Shown here: positions 26,353 through 35,343 of the stretch, one piece after another
How positions within the stretch are numbered: position 1 is the stretch's first letter
Layout of the letters: the number at the start of each line of letters is the position of its first letter
Source: Paenibacillus macerans
GTDB lineage: Bacteria > Bacillota > Bacilli > Paenibacillales > Paenibacillaceae
Direction of reading: 5' to 3'
DNA: 64,000 bases
NCBI RefSeq assembly: GCF_023715465.1
Contig: NZ_JAMBOE010000009.1
Coordinates: 204,812 to 268,811 of the forward strand
The notes under the pieces: generated by a model
What the model was told of the DNA's origin: nothing
Databases searched by the model: none
What the model saw: only the letters and a program-made list of their open reading frames with translations
Made by a program: the position numbers and the translations under genes

Positions 26353-27354
26353 ATGCAGCTTAGAAAAGTAAAAATACTCGGCACGGGGAAATACATGCCT
26401 TCACGGCGCGTCACGGACGAGGAGATAGACCGCCTGCTTGGCGTTCCGGCCGGATGGACGGGCAAAATCACGAGGGTCGGAGAACGCCGCTATGCGGCCG
26501 AAGGGGAGACATCGTCCTATATGGGAGCAAGGGCGGCGGAAATGGCGCTGGAAAACGCCGGGCTAAGTTTCGCCGATATCGACTGCCTGGTGTGCACGAG
26601 CGGCACGAAGGAACAGCCGCTGCCCAGCACGGCCGTTTTCATTCAGCAAGCCATGGGCCAGGAAGACTCGGGGGTACCGGCATTTGATATGGACGCCACC
26701 TGCCTGAGCTTCCTGAACGGGCTCGACGTGATGTCATACCTGGTCGAGGCGGGCCGGTACCGGCGGGTGCTGCTGGTGGCGACGGAGATCGCTTCGGCCG
26801 GGCTGAATTGGGACGATAAAGAGAGCGCGGCGCTGTTCGGCGACGGGGCGGCCGCTGTGGTGATCGGCCAGGCTGAACCCGAGGAGGCTTCGCGGATCGT
26901 TTACGCCTCCATGAAAACATACAGCCGCGGCGCCCGGTACTCGGAGATCGCCGGTGGCGGAACCCGCCGCCATGCCTCGCAATATTCGGCGGAGCGCCCC
27001 GAGCCGTTCCTGTTCAGCATGAACGGACAGGCGATCTTCCGCATGGCCTCCAAGCTGCTTCCGGAATTTCTCGACGGTTTGCTGGCTCCGTCAGGCACCC
27101 GTTTGGAGGATATCCGGCTCGTGATTCCGCATCAGGGCAGCGCGATGGCGATGCGCCTGCTGCGCAAGAAACTCGGCATCGCGGAGGACCGCTTCTTCGA
27201 TAATACGCGGAACCACGGGAATACGATCGCCGCCTCCATTCCGATAGGGCTGCATGAAGCGATCGCGCAGCGGCGCATCCGGCGCGGTGACCGGGTGCTG
27301 ATGCTGGGGACGGCGGCGGGCCTGTCGCTGGGAGGGCTGCTGCTTGACTACTAG
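26353..27354 (+). CDS. 3-oxoacyl-ACP synthase III-like enzyme
   Basis: The ATG at 26353 follows GGAG by 8 bases, giving 333 residues. It is a thiolase-fold KAS III relative. The active-site Cys is in FDMDATCLSFLNGLD (about residue 117), the His in RLVIPHQGSAMAM, and the Asn in NTRNHGNTIAASIPIGL. FabH-like enzymes condense an acyl-CoA with malonyl-ACP, and OleA-like relatives condense two acyl-CoAs. It heads an operon with ATP-grasp, epimerase, hydrolase and adenylate-forming enzymes, so a role in a dedicated lipid-like metabolite is more likely than housekeeping fatty acid synthesis. Confidence 0.88.
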   Translation: MQLRKVKILGTGKYMPSRRVTDEEIDRLLGVPAGWTGKITRVGERRYAAEGETSSYMGARAAEMALENAGLSFADIDCLVCTSGTKEQPLPSTAVFIQQAMGQEDSGVPAFDMDATCLSFLNGLDVMSYLVEAGRYRRVLLVATEIASAGLNWDDKESAALFGDGAAAVVIGQAEPEEASRIVYASMKTYSRGARYSEIAGGGTRRHASQYSAERPEPFLFSMNGQAIFRMASKLLPEFLDGLLAPSGTRLEDIRLVIPHQGSAMAMRLLRKKLGIAEDRFFDNTRNHGNTIAASIPIGLHEAIAQRRIRRGDRVLMLGTAAGLSLGGLLLDY

Positions 27355-28747
27355 GCCGCTGCGCATTCTGCTCACGGGAGGACGGGCTCCGGTTGCACTG
27401 GAGCTTGCTCGCCTGCTGCATCTCGCCGGGCACCGGGTATACGCGGCCGAGAGCGCGCGGCATCACCTGTGCCGGCGTTCCGCGGCGGTGGAGCGGAGTT
27501 TTCACGTTCCGCCTCCGCGGCAGCAGTCACAGGATTATTTAGCCGCCCTGGAGGCGGTGATCGAGCAGTGGGACATCGACCTGTTGATTCCGCTGTGCGA
27601 AGAGATCTTCGTCATCGCTGGCGGAGCGGAGCGCCTGAAGCGCCGCTGCCGCGTGTTGGTGTCGCCGCTGGAGCTGCTTCACGAATGGCATCATAAATAC
27701 CGTTTCGTTCAGCGCGCCGCTTCGCTGGGCTTGCCCGTCCCGCCTACAACGCTGCTGAACGGCCGCGAGGCATGGCAGGAGACGATGAGCCTTGCGGCTT
27801 CGGAAGGTAGGCAGGTGGTGCTGAAGCCGGCCTATTCGCGTTTTGCTTCCCGTGTCATCATGCCGGTGACGGCGGGGGCGAGCACGAGGTGGGGCCTATC
27901 GGCGGCGAAGCCGAGGAAGGGCGCAGCGGCGGAACCGCCCGGGGAGCGCCTTGGCAGGTCTGGCGGGTCAATGCCGCTCACGAGCGGCGGGGCTATACCA
28001 TCACGGAGTGGCGGGAGTATACCGCTAAGGAGCGACAGAGCAATGCCGCCAAGGAGCGACCTGGCTAAGCCGCACAGGAGCATACAGCCGCCTCCGGAAG
28101 GAAGCGAGCTGTCGGAGACATCGCCCTGGGTGGCGCAGGATTTTATTGCCGGCCGGGCGATATGCACCTACAGCGTCGTGCACGAAGGGTGTATCGTGGC
28201 TCATGCCGCTTATGGCAGCCGTTACCGAACCGGAAAAACGGGGGCGAGCGTTCATTTTGAATACATGGAGCATGAAGGGGCTTCGGAATGGGTTCGCCGC
28301 TTCCTGGACGGAACGAGGTTCTGCGGACAGATCGGCTTTGATTTGATCGAGCAAAACGGCGGGGAGCTGTACGGGATCGAATGCAATCCCCGGACGACCA
28401 GCGGCGTTCATCTGTTCGAGCCCGGCATCGGTCTGGAACGGGCGTTGCTAAGCCCAGAGGAACTGGCGGCCGAAGGCGCCATCGTCCGCCCCCGTCCGGG
28501 GAGCAAGGCGATGCTGGCCATGCCGATGCTCGGCTGCGGTTGGCGGGAGTTGTTGCGCGGAGAGCTAGGCTCCTGGCTGGGGGCGCTCCGAGGGACCCGG
28601 GAAGTCATTTTTCGGGCGGATGACTTTAGGCCATGGCTGGAGCAGGCGCAGGTCGTATACGATGCCTTCCGCACCGCCCGCAGATTGGGGATTACGCTGA
28701 CCGAAGCGTTAACTTACGACATAGAATGGAACGGTGAACCATCATGA
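27344..28747 (+). CDS. ATP-grasp domain protein with repeat insertion
   Basis: It starts TTG at 27344, overlapping the previous gene by 11 bp; 467 residues. The N-terminal pre-ATP-grasp part is RILLTGGRAPVALELARLLH. Later come YRFVQRAASLGLPVPPT, VVLKPAYSRFASRV, and the metal-binding end FDLIEQNGGELYGIECNPR. ATP-grasp enzymes join a carboxylate to an amine or thiol through an acyl phosphate. A hydrophilic insert of roughly 95 residues, including a five-copy octapeptide repeat, interrupts the domain after the first ATP-binding strand pair. The substrate is unknown. Confidence 0.82.
   Translation: MTTRPLRILLTGGRAPVALELARLLHLAGHRVYAAESARHHLCRRSAAVERSFHVPPPRQQSQDYLAALEAVIEQWDIDLLIPLCEEIFVIAGGAERLKRRCRVLVSPLELLHEWHHKYRFVQRAASLGLPVPPTTLLNGREAWQETMSLAASEGRQVVLKPAYSRFASRVIMPVTAGASTRWGLSAAKPRKGAAAEPPGERLGRSGGSMPLTSGGAIPSRSGGSIPLRSDRAMPPRSDLAKPHRSIQPPPEGSELSETSPWVAQDFIAGRAICTYSVVHEGCIVAHAAYGSRYRTGKTGASVHFEYMEHEGASEWVRRFLDGTRFCGQIGFDLIEQNGGELYGIECNPRTTSGVHLFEPGIGLERALLSPEELAAEGAIVRPRPGSKAMLAMPMLGCGWRELLRGELGSWLGALRGTREVIFRADDFRPWLEQAQVVYDAFRTARRLGITLTEALTYDIEWNGEPS
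27959..28078 (+). repeat. 24-bp (8-residue) tandem repeat inside the ATP-grasp gene
   Basis: Five in-frame copies encode SGGSMPLT, SGGAIPSR, SGGSIPLR, SDRAMPPR and SDLAKPHR, followed by the related SIQPPPEG. The pattern is S-[GD]-x-[SA]-x-P-x-[RT]. It sits in a loop insertion, probably a flexible surface linker. Confidence 0.8.
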
Positions 28748-29733
28748 AAGCATTGGTAACTGGGGCGACGGGGTTTTTGGGAGGACACCTGGCGAGGCGG
28801 CTGGTCCGGGAGGGCTGGGACGTAACCGGTCTCGGGCGCAGCCCCGAGCAGGGCAGGCGGCTCGAGGCGGGGGGCATCCGGTTCCGCTGTCAGGATTTAC
28901 GCGACGAGAGCGGCACCGCCGCGGCCTGCTCCGGGCAGGATGCGGTCTTTCATTGTGCGGCATTATCCTCGCCATGGGGCAGATACCGCGATTTTTACGG
29001 CTGCAATATGGAGGCGACCCGGATACTCGCAGAGGCCAGCCTGCGAGTGGGAGTGCGCCGCTTCATTCATGTATCGACTCCTAGCGTATATTTCGATTTC
29101 GTCCCCCGTCTGGGTATCCGTGAGTCCGAGCCGCTGCCTGTAAAAGGAGCGAATCATTATGCCGCCACAAAACGGCTGGCGGAGCAGGTTGTGGAGCGGT
29201 ATCACGCCAAGGGGCTGCCATCGGTCATTATCCGGCCAAGAGCGGTATTCGGCCCCTATGACCAGGCGCTGTTCCCGCGTATCGTCGCCGCGAGCGGCAA
29301 GTCCGGCGTACCGCTGATCGGCGGCGGGAAGGCGCTGATCGACGCGACCTACGTGGACAATGCCGTGGACGCGCTGCTGAACGCCTGGAATGCCCCCGAA
29401 GATGCGGCGGGCCGGGCCTATAATATTACGAACGGCGAGCCGCGGGAATTCGCCGGGCTGGTGGAAGCGCTGTTCCGTATGCTGGACCTGCCATTAAAGA
29501 CCCGCGTCATCTCCTACCGGAAAGCCTACGGAGCGGCCACGGTGCTGGAAGGGCTGCACTGGCTGATCCCGGCGCTGGGCGAGCCGCTGCTTACGCGTTA
29601 TACCGCCGGTACGCTCGCCTTGAGCCAAACGCTTGACATCACGGATGCGCGCGCGCTGCTCGGTTATGCTCCGCGCGTCAGCCTGGACGAAGGGCTGCGG
29701 CGTTTCGCGGACTGGTGGAGGGAGCGGTCATGA
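28744..29733 (+). CDS. NAD-dependent epimerase/dehydratase (OleD-like extended SDR)
   Basis: A 329-residue extended SDR: VTGATGFLGGHLARRLV cofactor loop, FHCAALSSPWG, STPSVYFD, catalytic YAATKRLAEQ, and IRPRAVFGPYDQAL. The LSSPWG / PWGRY region and overall plan resemble 3-beta-HSD-like and OleD proteins that reduce 2-alkyl-3-oxo acids. With the KAS III enzyme upstream it could reduce the condensation product. It overlaps the previous gene by 4 bp (ATGA). Confidence 0.83.
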   Translation: MKALVTGATGFLGGHLARRLVREGWDVTGLGRSPEQGRRLEAGGIRFRCQDLRDESGTAAACSGQDAVFHCAALSSPWGRYRDFYGCNMEATRILAEASLRVGVRRFIHVSTPSVYFDFVPRLGIRESEPLPVKGANHYAATKRLAEQVVERYHAKGLPSVIIRPRAVFGPYDQALFPRIVAASGKSGVPLIGGGKALIDATYVDNAVDALLNAWNAPEDAAGRAYNITNGEPREFAGLVEALFRMLDLPLKTRVISYRKAYGAATVLEGLHWLIPALGEPLLTRYTAGTLALSQTLDITDARALLGYAPRVSLDEGLRRFADWWRERS

Positions 29734-30686
29734 TGAAGAGCATCCAAACGAGCGTTCCGGCCAGGGCGGCCGGGGCCTTGACAAGCATCCTACCAGATGC
29801 GCCTAAAGCTCAAACAAGCCTCCCCATTAAGGTTAAGGTGCAATTGTATTTGGGCGCTGCCGGGTACTGCACTCATCCGGAATTTTTGACCCTGCGCGGC
29901 GGGCGGCTGCGCCCGGTCCGGTTCCCGGCGGGGTTTGCCTGCATCGTCCATCCCCGGCATGGGCCGGTGATGGTGGATACGGGGTACAGCTCCCGCTTTT
30001 TTGCGGAGACCGCCAAGCTCCCGAATGCGCTGTACCGATATATTACACCGGTGGTATACGAGGAGCGCGACAGCGCCGCGAGCTGGCTGCGGGAGAGGCT
30101 GGGCATGGATCCGGAACAGGTCAAATACGTGATTTTGACACATTTTCATGCCGACCATATCGCGGGTGTCAAAGATTTTCCGCAGGCTAAACTGATCTAT
30201 TTGCTCAAAGCCTACGAGGCCGTACGCTCGCTGCGTCCCCTGGCCGCCGTCAGAGCGGGGTTCCTGCCTGGCCTGCTGCCGGATCCCGAGCAGTTCGCCG
30301 CAAGATCGGAGCCCATTGACGACGGTGCGCAGCGCTTTCGCTTCGGGCCGGAGTTTCCTTTTGCGGAAGGATTCGACGTTTTCGGGGACGGCAGCGTGAT
30401 CGCCGTGGAAGTATCCGGCCATGCGGAGGGCATGATCGGATTGTTTGCGAGTACGGAGGAAGCCGATTATTTTCTTTGCGCGGATACGGTGTGGTCCAGC
30501 CGGGCGTTTCGCGAAGGGCGCAGGCCGCATCCGGCGGCGGGAATCATCATGTCGGACAGGCGGGAGTACGGACGCAGCTTCGACCGGCTGATGGAGTTGC
30601 ACCGGAAGTATCCGGACATCCGGATCGTGCCCAGCCACTGCACCGAAGCGCTCAGGCTGTGGGGAACGGAGGCGAGGGAACGTTGA
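29730..30686 (+). CDS. Metallo-beta-lactamase-fold hydrolase
   Basis: The start at ATG 29730 overlaps the epimerase stop (ATGA) and sits 7 bases after GGTGGAGG; 318 residues. The metal-binding motif is VILTHFHADHIAGVKDF. Further metal ligands are probably the His in EVSGHAEGM, the Asp in LCADTVWS and a late His in VPSHCTEAL. This is the pattern of lactonase or thioesterase-like members. In this operon it may hydrolyse a thioester or lactone intermediate. Confidence 0.86.
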   Translation: MMKSIQTSVPARAAGALTSILPDAPKAQTSLPIKVKVQLYLGAAGYCTHPEFLTLRGGRLRPVRFPAGFACIVHPRHGPVMVDTGYSSRFFAETAKLPNALYRYITPVVYEERDSAASWLRERLGMDPEQVKYVILTHFHADHIAGVKDFPQAKLIYLLKAYEAVRSLRPLAAVRAGFLPGLLPDPEQFAARSEPIDDGAQRFRFGPEFPFAEGFDVFGDGSVIAVEVSGHAEGMIGLFASTEEADYFLCADTVWSSRAFREGRRPHPAAGIIMSDRREYGRSFDRLMELHRKYPDIRIVPSHCTEALRLWGTEARER

Positions 30687-32017
30687 GCATTTTGGGTACG
30701 CTGCGGATCGTATATCATTACTGGTTAACGCGCCGGAGACAAAAATGGAGCAGCCGCGCCCGTCTGGAGCGTTGGCAGGAGCGCCGGGTGCTTCGCCATA
30801 TCCGTTGGGTTCGGACTAACTCTTCTTTTTTTCGCGAGCATTGGAACGGTCTTGAGGATTCGGCCTGGAGGAGTTTTCCCTTGATGGACAAGACACTGAT
30901 GATGGCGCACTTCGACCGGCTCAACACGGCTGGCATCCTGAAAGAGGAAGCGCTGGCGTTGGCCGCCGAGGGGGAGGTTACCCGCAATTTCAGCCCTGCG
31001 ATCAAAGGGATAACGGTCGGCCTGTCGTCCGGAACTTCGGGCAATCGCGGACTGTTTCTGGTGAGCGGCCGGGAGCAGGATGCTTGGACCGGAACGGTGC
31101 TGGCGAAGCTGCTGCCTGGAGGGCTGCGAGAGCCGGCAAAGATCGCTTTTTTTCTGCGGGCGAACAGCAATCTGTACGAATCGGTGCGGCGCGGTAAGCT
31201 GGAATTCCGGTATTTTGACCTGCTGGACCCGGTCGACAGACTGGTGGAACGCATGGAGGCTTATCGGCCGATGGTGTGGGTCGCTCCGCCTTCCATGCTG
31301 AGAATGCTGGCGGGCGAATTCACGGCGGGCAGGCTGACGGCACAGCCGTCCAAGCTGATTTCGGTTGCCGAGGTGCTGGATCCGCTGGATCGGGACGTGA
31401 TCGAAAAAACGTTCGGGCAAACGGTACATCAGGCCTACCAGTGCACCGAAGGTTTTCTGGGGGCGACCTGCGAGCTGGGGACGCTGCACTTGAACGAGGA
31501 TGTCGTCCACATTGAAAAAGAATACCTCGACCCGGCCACCCGGCGCTTCGTGCCGATCATAACCGACTTCTCCCGCACCACTCAGCCGATTGTGCGCTAC
31601 CGGTTGAACGATGTGCTGACCGAAGCGGCGGAGCCCTGCCCCTGCGGCCGTCCTTTCACCGCTATCGAGCGGATCGAGGGGCGTTGTGACGATATCCTGT
31701 ATTTTCCTCATAGCCGTACAGGGGAGCCGGTCGCGGTGTTTCCGGATTTTGTGGCCCGGGCGGTCATTGCCGCCTCGGCTGCGATCGAGCATTACCGGGT
31801 TGTCCAGCTCGCCGGAGGGGAACTGGACATCTCACTGCAGCTTGCGCCGGGCAGTTCCCGCGCGAACGTGGAGGCCGAAGTAACCAGGCAGCTTCAGGTG
31901 CTGAGCCATAGACTGGAGAGCGACTTGCCCGAGGTCCGCTTCAGCCCGTACATGTTCGTTCCGGGAGCGGTCAAGCTGCGCCGGGTCGAACGGCGTAAAG
32001 CGGCGGTTAGGGAGTAG
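30683..32017 (+). CDS. Adenylate-forming enzyme related to F390 synthetase / phenylacetate-CoA ligase
   Basis: It starts TTG at 30683, overlapping the previous TGA, behind GGAGG; 444 residues. The ATP-binding loop is GLSSGTSGNRGLFLVSG. Later motifs are QCTEGFLGATCELG, PIVRYRLNDVL and the Cys cluster EPCPCGRPFTAIERIEGR. This matches the clade annotated as F390 synthetase-related. Such enzymes activate a carboxylate as an acyl-adenylate. It is the last gene of the overlapping operon. Confidence 0.85.
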   Translation: MSILGTLRIVYHYWLTRRRQKWSSRARLERWQERRVLRHIRWVRTNSSFFREHWNGLEDSAWRSFPLMDKTLMMAHFDRLNTAGILKEEALALAAEGEVTRNFSPAIKGITVGLSSGTSGNRGLFLVSGREQDAWTGTVLAKLLPGGLREPAKIAFFLRANSNLYESVRRGKLEFRYFDLLDPVDRLVERMEAYRPMVWVAPPSMLRMLAGEFTAGRLTAQPSKLISVAEVLDPLDRDVIEKTFGQTVHQAYQCTEGFLGATCELGTLHLNEDVVHIEKEYLDPATRRFVPIITDFSRTTQPIVRYRLNDVLTEAAEPCPCGRPFTAIERIEGRCDDILYFPHSRTGEPVAVFPDFVARAVIAASAAIEHYRVVQLAGGELDISLQLAPGSSRANVEAEVTRQLQVLSHRLESDLPEVRFSPYMFVPGAVKLRRVERRKAAVRE

Positions 32018-32180
32018 CGTGGGAAGTAACGGAGGGCTGGGACGGACGAAAACAGCAGCATAAGCAAAAACTTCAGTGAAAAAAAAGGCACTGTTTCGGG
32101 CGGCGGAATAGCCCATTTGGAAGAAATAGGGCAACAGCGTTGCATTGCATCGAATGTTTCTGATCAACATTGTTATTTCT

Positions 32181-32363
32181 AAACGGTTGCCACAGCCACT
32201 ATTTGCTCCAAAAACGCCGATTTCAAACTCTAACGGTTGCCATCGCGCTTATTTCACTGAAACCCGGCTAGTTTTACCCAGATTGAGGCTATTAACGGCG
32301 CTCACAACCGTTAGAAATTAGCAAAGGTCATTTTTCGTAAAATAACAGCTGTGACAACCGTTA
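32181..32363. repeat. Four-word intergenic element, family E, copy 1
   Basis: 21-bp words at 32181-32201, 32231-32251, 32293-32313 and 32343-32363; centres 50, 62 and 50 bp apart. Half-sites are AACGGTTG and its complement CAACCGTT, with words 3 and 4 inverted. It separates the adenylate-forming gene from the SDR, ending 28 bp before the SDR start. Confidence 0.87.
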
Positions 32364-32391
32364 GATTTCTGGTAGACAGGGGGAAAGATTT

Positions 32392-33276
32392 ATGGCGGAG
32401 CAACAAGCTGGGCGAGGTGCCGATGCCGCTCTGGGAAGCGGCGGCCTGCCGGTCGCCGTGATTACGGGGACGTCCAGCGGATTTGGCCTGCTCACGGCTC
32501 TGACGCTCGCCCGCAGGGGATACCAGGTCGTGGCCACGATGCGAGACCTGGAGCGCAGGCATGAGCTTGAGGAGCGGGCGGTCCGTGAAGGGGTGGCGGA
32601 TCGAATCTGCTGCGTTCGTCTTGATGTGACGGAGCATGCGTCGATAGGATCGGCCGTGGACGAGATCTTCCGCCGGTACGGGCGGCTTGACGTGCTGGTG
32701 AACAACGCGGGTCTGGCCGTCGGCGGCTTCATCGAAGAGGTGCCGATGGAAGACTGGCGGCGCCAGATGGAGACCAATCTGTTCGGAGTCATTGCGGTGA
32801 CGCGGGCGGTGCTGCCGGTGATGCGCGCGCAGCATCGGGGACTCGTGATCAACGTCTCCAGCGTTAGCGGCTTAGCCGGTTTTCCCGGTTATGCGCCTTA
32901 CGCCGCTTCCAAATTCGCTATCGAGGGCTTTTCGGAAAGCCTGCGGCATGAACTGCGGCCGTTTGGCGTCCGAGTCGTGCTGGTGGAGCCGGGAGCCTAT
33001 CGTACTCCGATCTGGAACAAAGGAATTGGCGAGATCCGCAGCGATCCCGGTTCCCCTTACCGGGCGCAGCTTGAGGCGGTGCTCCGGTATTCGCGCAAAG
33101 CGGCGGAGACAGCGCCCGATCCGCAGGAGGTGGCCGATCTGATCACGCGAATCGCCGGCATGCGCGCTCCGCGCCTGCGGTACGCACTGGGGCAGGGCTC
33201 CCGTCTGCTGATCTGGGGCAAAGCGCTGCTGCCGTGGAAGTGGCTGGAATGGATCATCGCCAAGGCGCTGCGTTAA
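32392..33276 (+). CDS. Classical short-chain dehydrogenase
   Basis: A 294-residue SDR: VAVITGTSSGFGLLTALTLA, LVNNAGLAVGG, NVSSVSGLAGFPGYAPYAASKFAIEG (catalytic Tyr-Lys) and VEPGAYRTPIW. It resembles retinol/steroid-dehydrogenase-like SDRs. It is co-directional with the KAS III operon but separated from it by element E1, so it may be a separate unit or an extension of the pathway. Confidence 0.87.
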   Translation: MAEQQAGRGADAALGSGGLPVAVITGTSSGFGLLTALTLARRGYQVVATMRDLERRHELEERAVREGVADRICCVRLDVTEHASIGSAVDEIFRRYGRLDVLVNNAGLAVGGFIEEVPMEDWRRQMETNLFGVIAVTRAVLPVMRAQHRGLVINVSSVSGLAGFPGYAPYAASKFAIEGFSESLRHELRPFGVRVVLVEPGAYRTPIWNKGIGEIRSDPGSPYRAQLEAVLRYSRKAAETAPDPQEVADLITRIAGMRAPRLRYALGQGSRLLIWGKALLPWKWLEWIIAKALR

Positions 33277-33331
33277 AGCCGCGGGAAGACATCTGAGTCG
33301 ACAGCCATCCAAGCAGCCCCGGACCTTGCTG

Positions 33332-33360
33332 TTGCTCCCCATCGTGGGCACTGGTATGAT
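33332..33360 (+). promoter_or_regulatory. Promoter of the small structured RNA
   Basis: TTGCTC (33332-33337), 17 bp, TATGAT (33355-33360). It would start a transcript at about 33367, entering the long hairpin below. Confidence 0.45.
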
Positions 33361-33418
33361 GATTAAAACAATACATATGGTGAATTGGCGATGAGATGTA
33401 AGCTCTGCGGTAATTGCC

Positions 33419-33498
33419 CGGTGCAGTTGCATAAACCGGTAACCGGCTTCACCGGGCTTAATTGATGGGTTATCAGGCAACTGCACCGCGCGTTTTTT
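33419..33498 (+). ncRNA. Structured leader or small RNA ending in a terminator
   Basis: A 12-bp stem (33419-33430 with 33477-33488, core GTGCAGTTGC) closes an inner region that can form ATAAACC/GGGTTAT and CCGGT/ACCGG helices. It is followed by TTTTTT at 33493-33498. It lies between a promoter and a 39-residue ORF, so it is a leader with an attenuator or an independent RNA of about 130 nt. I cannot match it to a known class. Confidence 0.5.
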
Positions 33499-33531
33499 AG
33501 AACACCAATAAACGAGAGGGGCAATTGTGCG

Positions 33532-33651
33532 ATGAACGCGATAAACCGGAACGAATTAAGAAAAAGGTGGCAAGCGGAAGAAGCGAAAGGCTACGTCACG
33601 AGCCGGGAACATCGTTTTTATATTTTAGCGCGTAAACCGTTTATGGGATGA
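33532..33651 (+). CDS. Small hypothetical protein, 39 residues
   Basis: ATG 33532, ten bases after GAGAGGGG, encodes MNAINRNELRKRWQAEEAKG and a further 19 residues ending RKPFMG. It is strongly basic, with a predicted N-terminal helix and no membrane segment. I do not recognise it. It lies between the structured RNA and the DUF4272 gene, ending 38 bp before the latter, so it may belong to that transcript. Confidence 0.5.
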   Translation: MNAINRNELRKRWQAEEAKGYVTSREHRFYILARKPFMG

Positions 33652-33688
33652 ACAATACCGTCGCTTTTGTAAAAGGAGAGGAAGCTTT

Positions 33689-34873
33689 TTGGCTTATTTT
33701 ACGATTTTTGCGTCCCGGAACGATATCCGCGATATCGGCGGGCTGATTCACGAGGTGTTTGGGGATGGCTTTAAAGTAATCGGCGGAGGTCCGGGCGAAA
33801 CGGAGTTTTCGGTCCTGCCGAAAGGCTGGTTTAAAAACAACAAAATTACGATTCGCGTGGCCTCGGAGGATACCGATCCGGATTATTTCGATAATAACAT
33901 TCCGGGGATGATGGGATTTTACGACAGCATTCCGTTTGAAGACGAGGAGTTGAAACGCCGCGTGCTGCTCCAAATCTCCGTGATCAACACGATGCTGGCG
34001 ATCGAAACCGAAAAGGAGTACGGGCAGGATTACTTCGAACGCTTTGTGAGTCTTGCCGGAAAGGTGGACGGGATCGGGTTTATTTCCGACGGTACGCTGC
34101 TGGACCGGGATGGACGGGTGATCGTGTATCCGGACGGCCGGTCTGATGCCGCGGATTTCAGTCCGCGAGCCTGCACGAGGAAGATCAGAGGCGAGGACCG
34201 TTCCACCCCGGAGGGAGCGGAGAGAAAGCAAAGAAACTTGGCATATCTCAAAGAAAAGCAAATCCCGTATTTGGAGCATCTGCCTGAACTCCCAACGTTA
34301 AGCGAGCTTAAGGTCAAGTCCAGGGAGGAAATCGCCCGGCGGGCGGCGGCCCTGCTGATCGCCATCCAATATGCGTGCGACGTCGCCCAGGAGAGCGATC
34401 TGGCGGAGGCGAAAGCTTTTGTGACCGGCCTGCTGGACCAATTCGGGGTGGCGGATGAACTGACTGAAGCGGAGAGAGAGTTGCTGGAGCAAGCGGAGCC
34501 TGCCCGTCAGGACGCCATCAACCTGACCTGGCAATACGAGGCCTATTGGGCGCTTTTGTGGGCGCTTGGGGTGGTGGACTCGCTCGATTTTCCGGACCAT
34601 ACGTGTGACTGCGATTTTGCGATTCAGGCGGTTTCAAGCTGCGGCGGTTTTGCCGAGTTTTTGGAGCGGACGTCGCTGCGCCGGCCGGAAGAGATTTTAG
34701 ACGAGGCCGACAAAATCTACCGGCTGCACTGGGCCTGCGTCAACGACCGGATTCAAGGCCGGGAGCCCGCGGGCGGCCTGAGCGAAAGCGTTGTGATGGA
34801 GCGGCGCCGGGCACTGTTCTGGATGATCGGCTACCGGGACGAAGCGTGGGACGACATTAGCATGGATACGTGA
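33689..34873 (+). CDS. DUF4272 domain protein
   Basis: A 394-residue soluble protein starting TTG behind AAAAGGAGAGG. The C-terminal half carries DUF4272 marks: RKQRNLAYLKEKQIPYLEHLPELP, then REEIARRAAALLIAIQYA, WQYEAYWALLWALGVVD, and RLHWACVNDRI. The N-terminal part (MAYFTIFASRNDIRDI) is a separate small domain. The family is widespread but of unknown function. Confidence 0.82.
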   Translation: MAYFTIFASRNDIRDIGGLIHEVFGDGFKVIGGGPGETEFSVLPKGWFKNNKITIRVASEDTDPDYFDNNIPGMMGFYDSIPFEDEELKRRVLLQISVINTMLAIETEKEYGQDYFERFVSLAGKVDGIGFISDGTLLDRDGRVIVYPDGRSDAADFSPRACTRKIRGEDRSTPEGAERKQRNLAYLKEKQIPYLEHLPELPTLSELKVKSREEIARRAAALLIAIQYACDVAQESDLAEAKAFVTGLLDQFGVADELTEAERELLEQAEPARQDAINLTWQYEAYWALLWALGVVDSLDFPDHTCDCDFAIQAVSSCGGFAEFLERTSLRRPEEILDEADKIYRLHWACVNDRIQGREPAGGLSESVVMERRRALFWMIGYRDEAWDDISMDT

Positions 34874-34920
34874 TATATAGATATAGGTACGCGAACTCAG
34901 TTGGAGCTGCTGGACCTGCC

Positions 34921-34949
34921 GGACCTGCCCTTAGGGTGGGTCCTTTTTT
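34921..34949 (+). terminator. Intrinsic terminator after the DUF4272 gene
   Basis: GGACCTGCCC pairs with GGGTGGGTCC through one wobble pair and a short loop, followed by T6. Confidence 0.85.
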
Positions 34950-34986
34950 GTTAAACTAGTTTTCCTGGCAGATCAGCTGGCGGAAA

Positions 34987-35181
34987 TAGCGGAACAAAAG
35001 GGCGTTATTTTCGCGATATGTCGGTCCTTTCGCCAAATAGGGCCGTTTTATGTCGTTATTTTAGGCGTGGGCGGTAAAAAGGCGGTATCTCCGGGGGCTG
35101 CAGGGGGAATAAAGACATTTTTTACCGTTATTTTGTGCGCAAAGGGGAACAATGCCAAAATAACGCCCAAAAAGTATGCTA
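34987..35181. repeat. Four-word intergenic element, family A, copy 3
   Basis: 21-bp words at 34987-35007, 35038-35058, 35110-35130 and 35161-35181; centres 51, 72 and 51 bp apart. Half-sites TAGCGG and CGTTA in words 1 and 2 are inverted in words 3 and 4. It is followed within about 165 bp by a family D element. Confidence 0.88.
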
Positions 35182-35343
35182 TTTCGGAGCTGGCCTAGCC
35201 CCTGGGAATGATCACTGTACGGTGCAGTCCGGCGCAGTGTTGAGCTGCGTTTGGGTGGCCTCGTTTTTTCACCTTATAAAATTTCGGACATGGTAGAGGG
35301 CGAAACGCAGGTAGAGAGAGGGGGAGAAGAGGAATCTGGAAGC

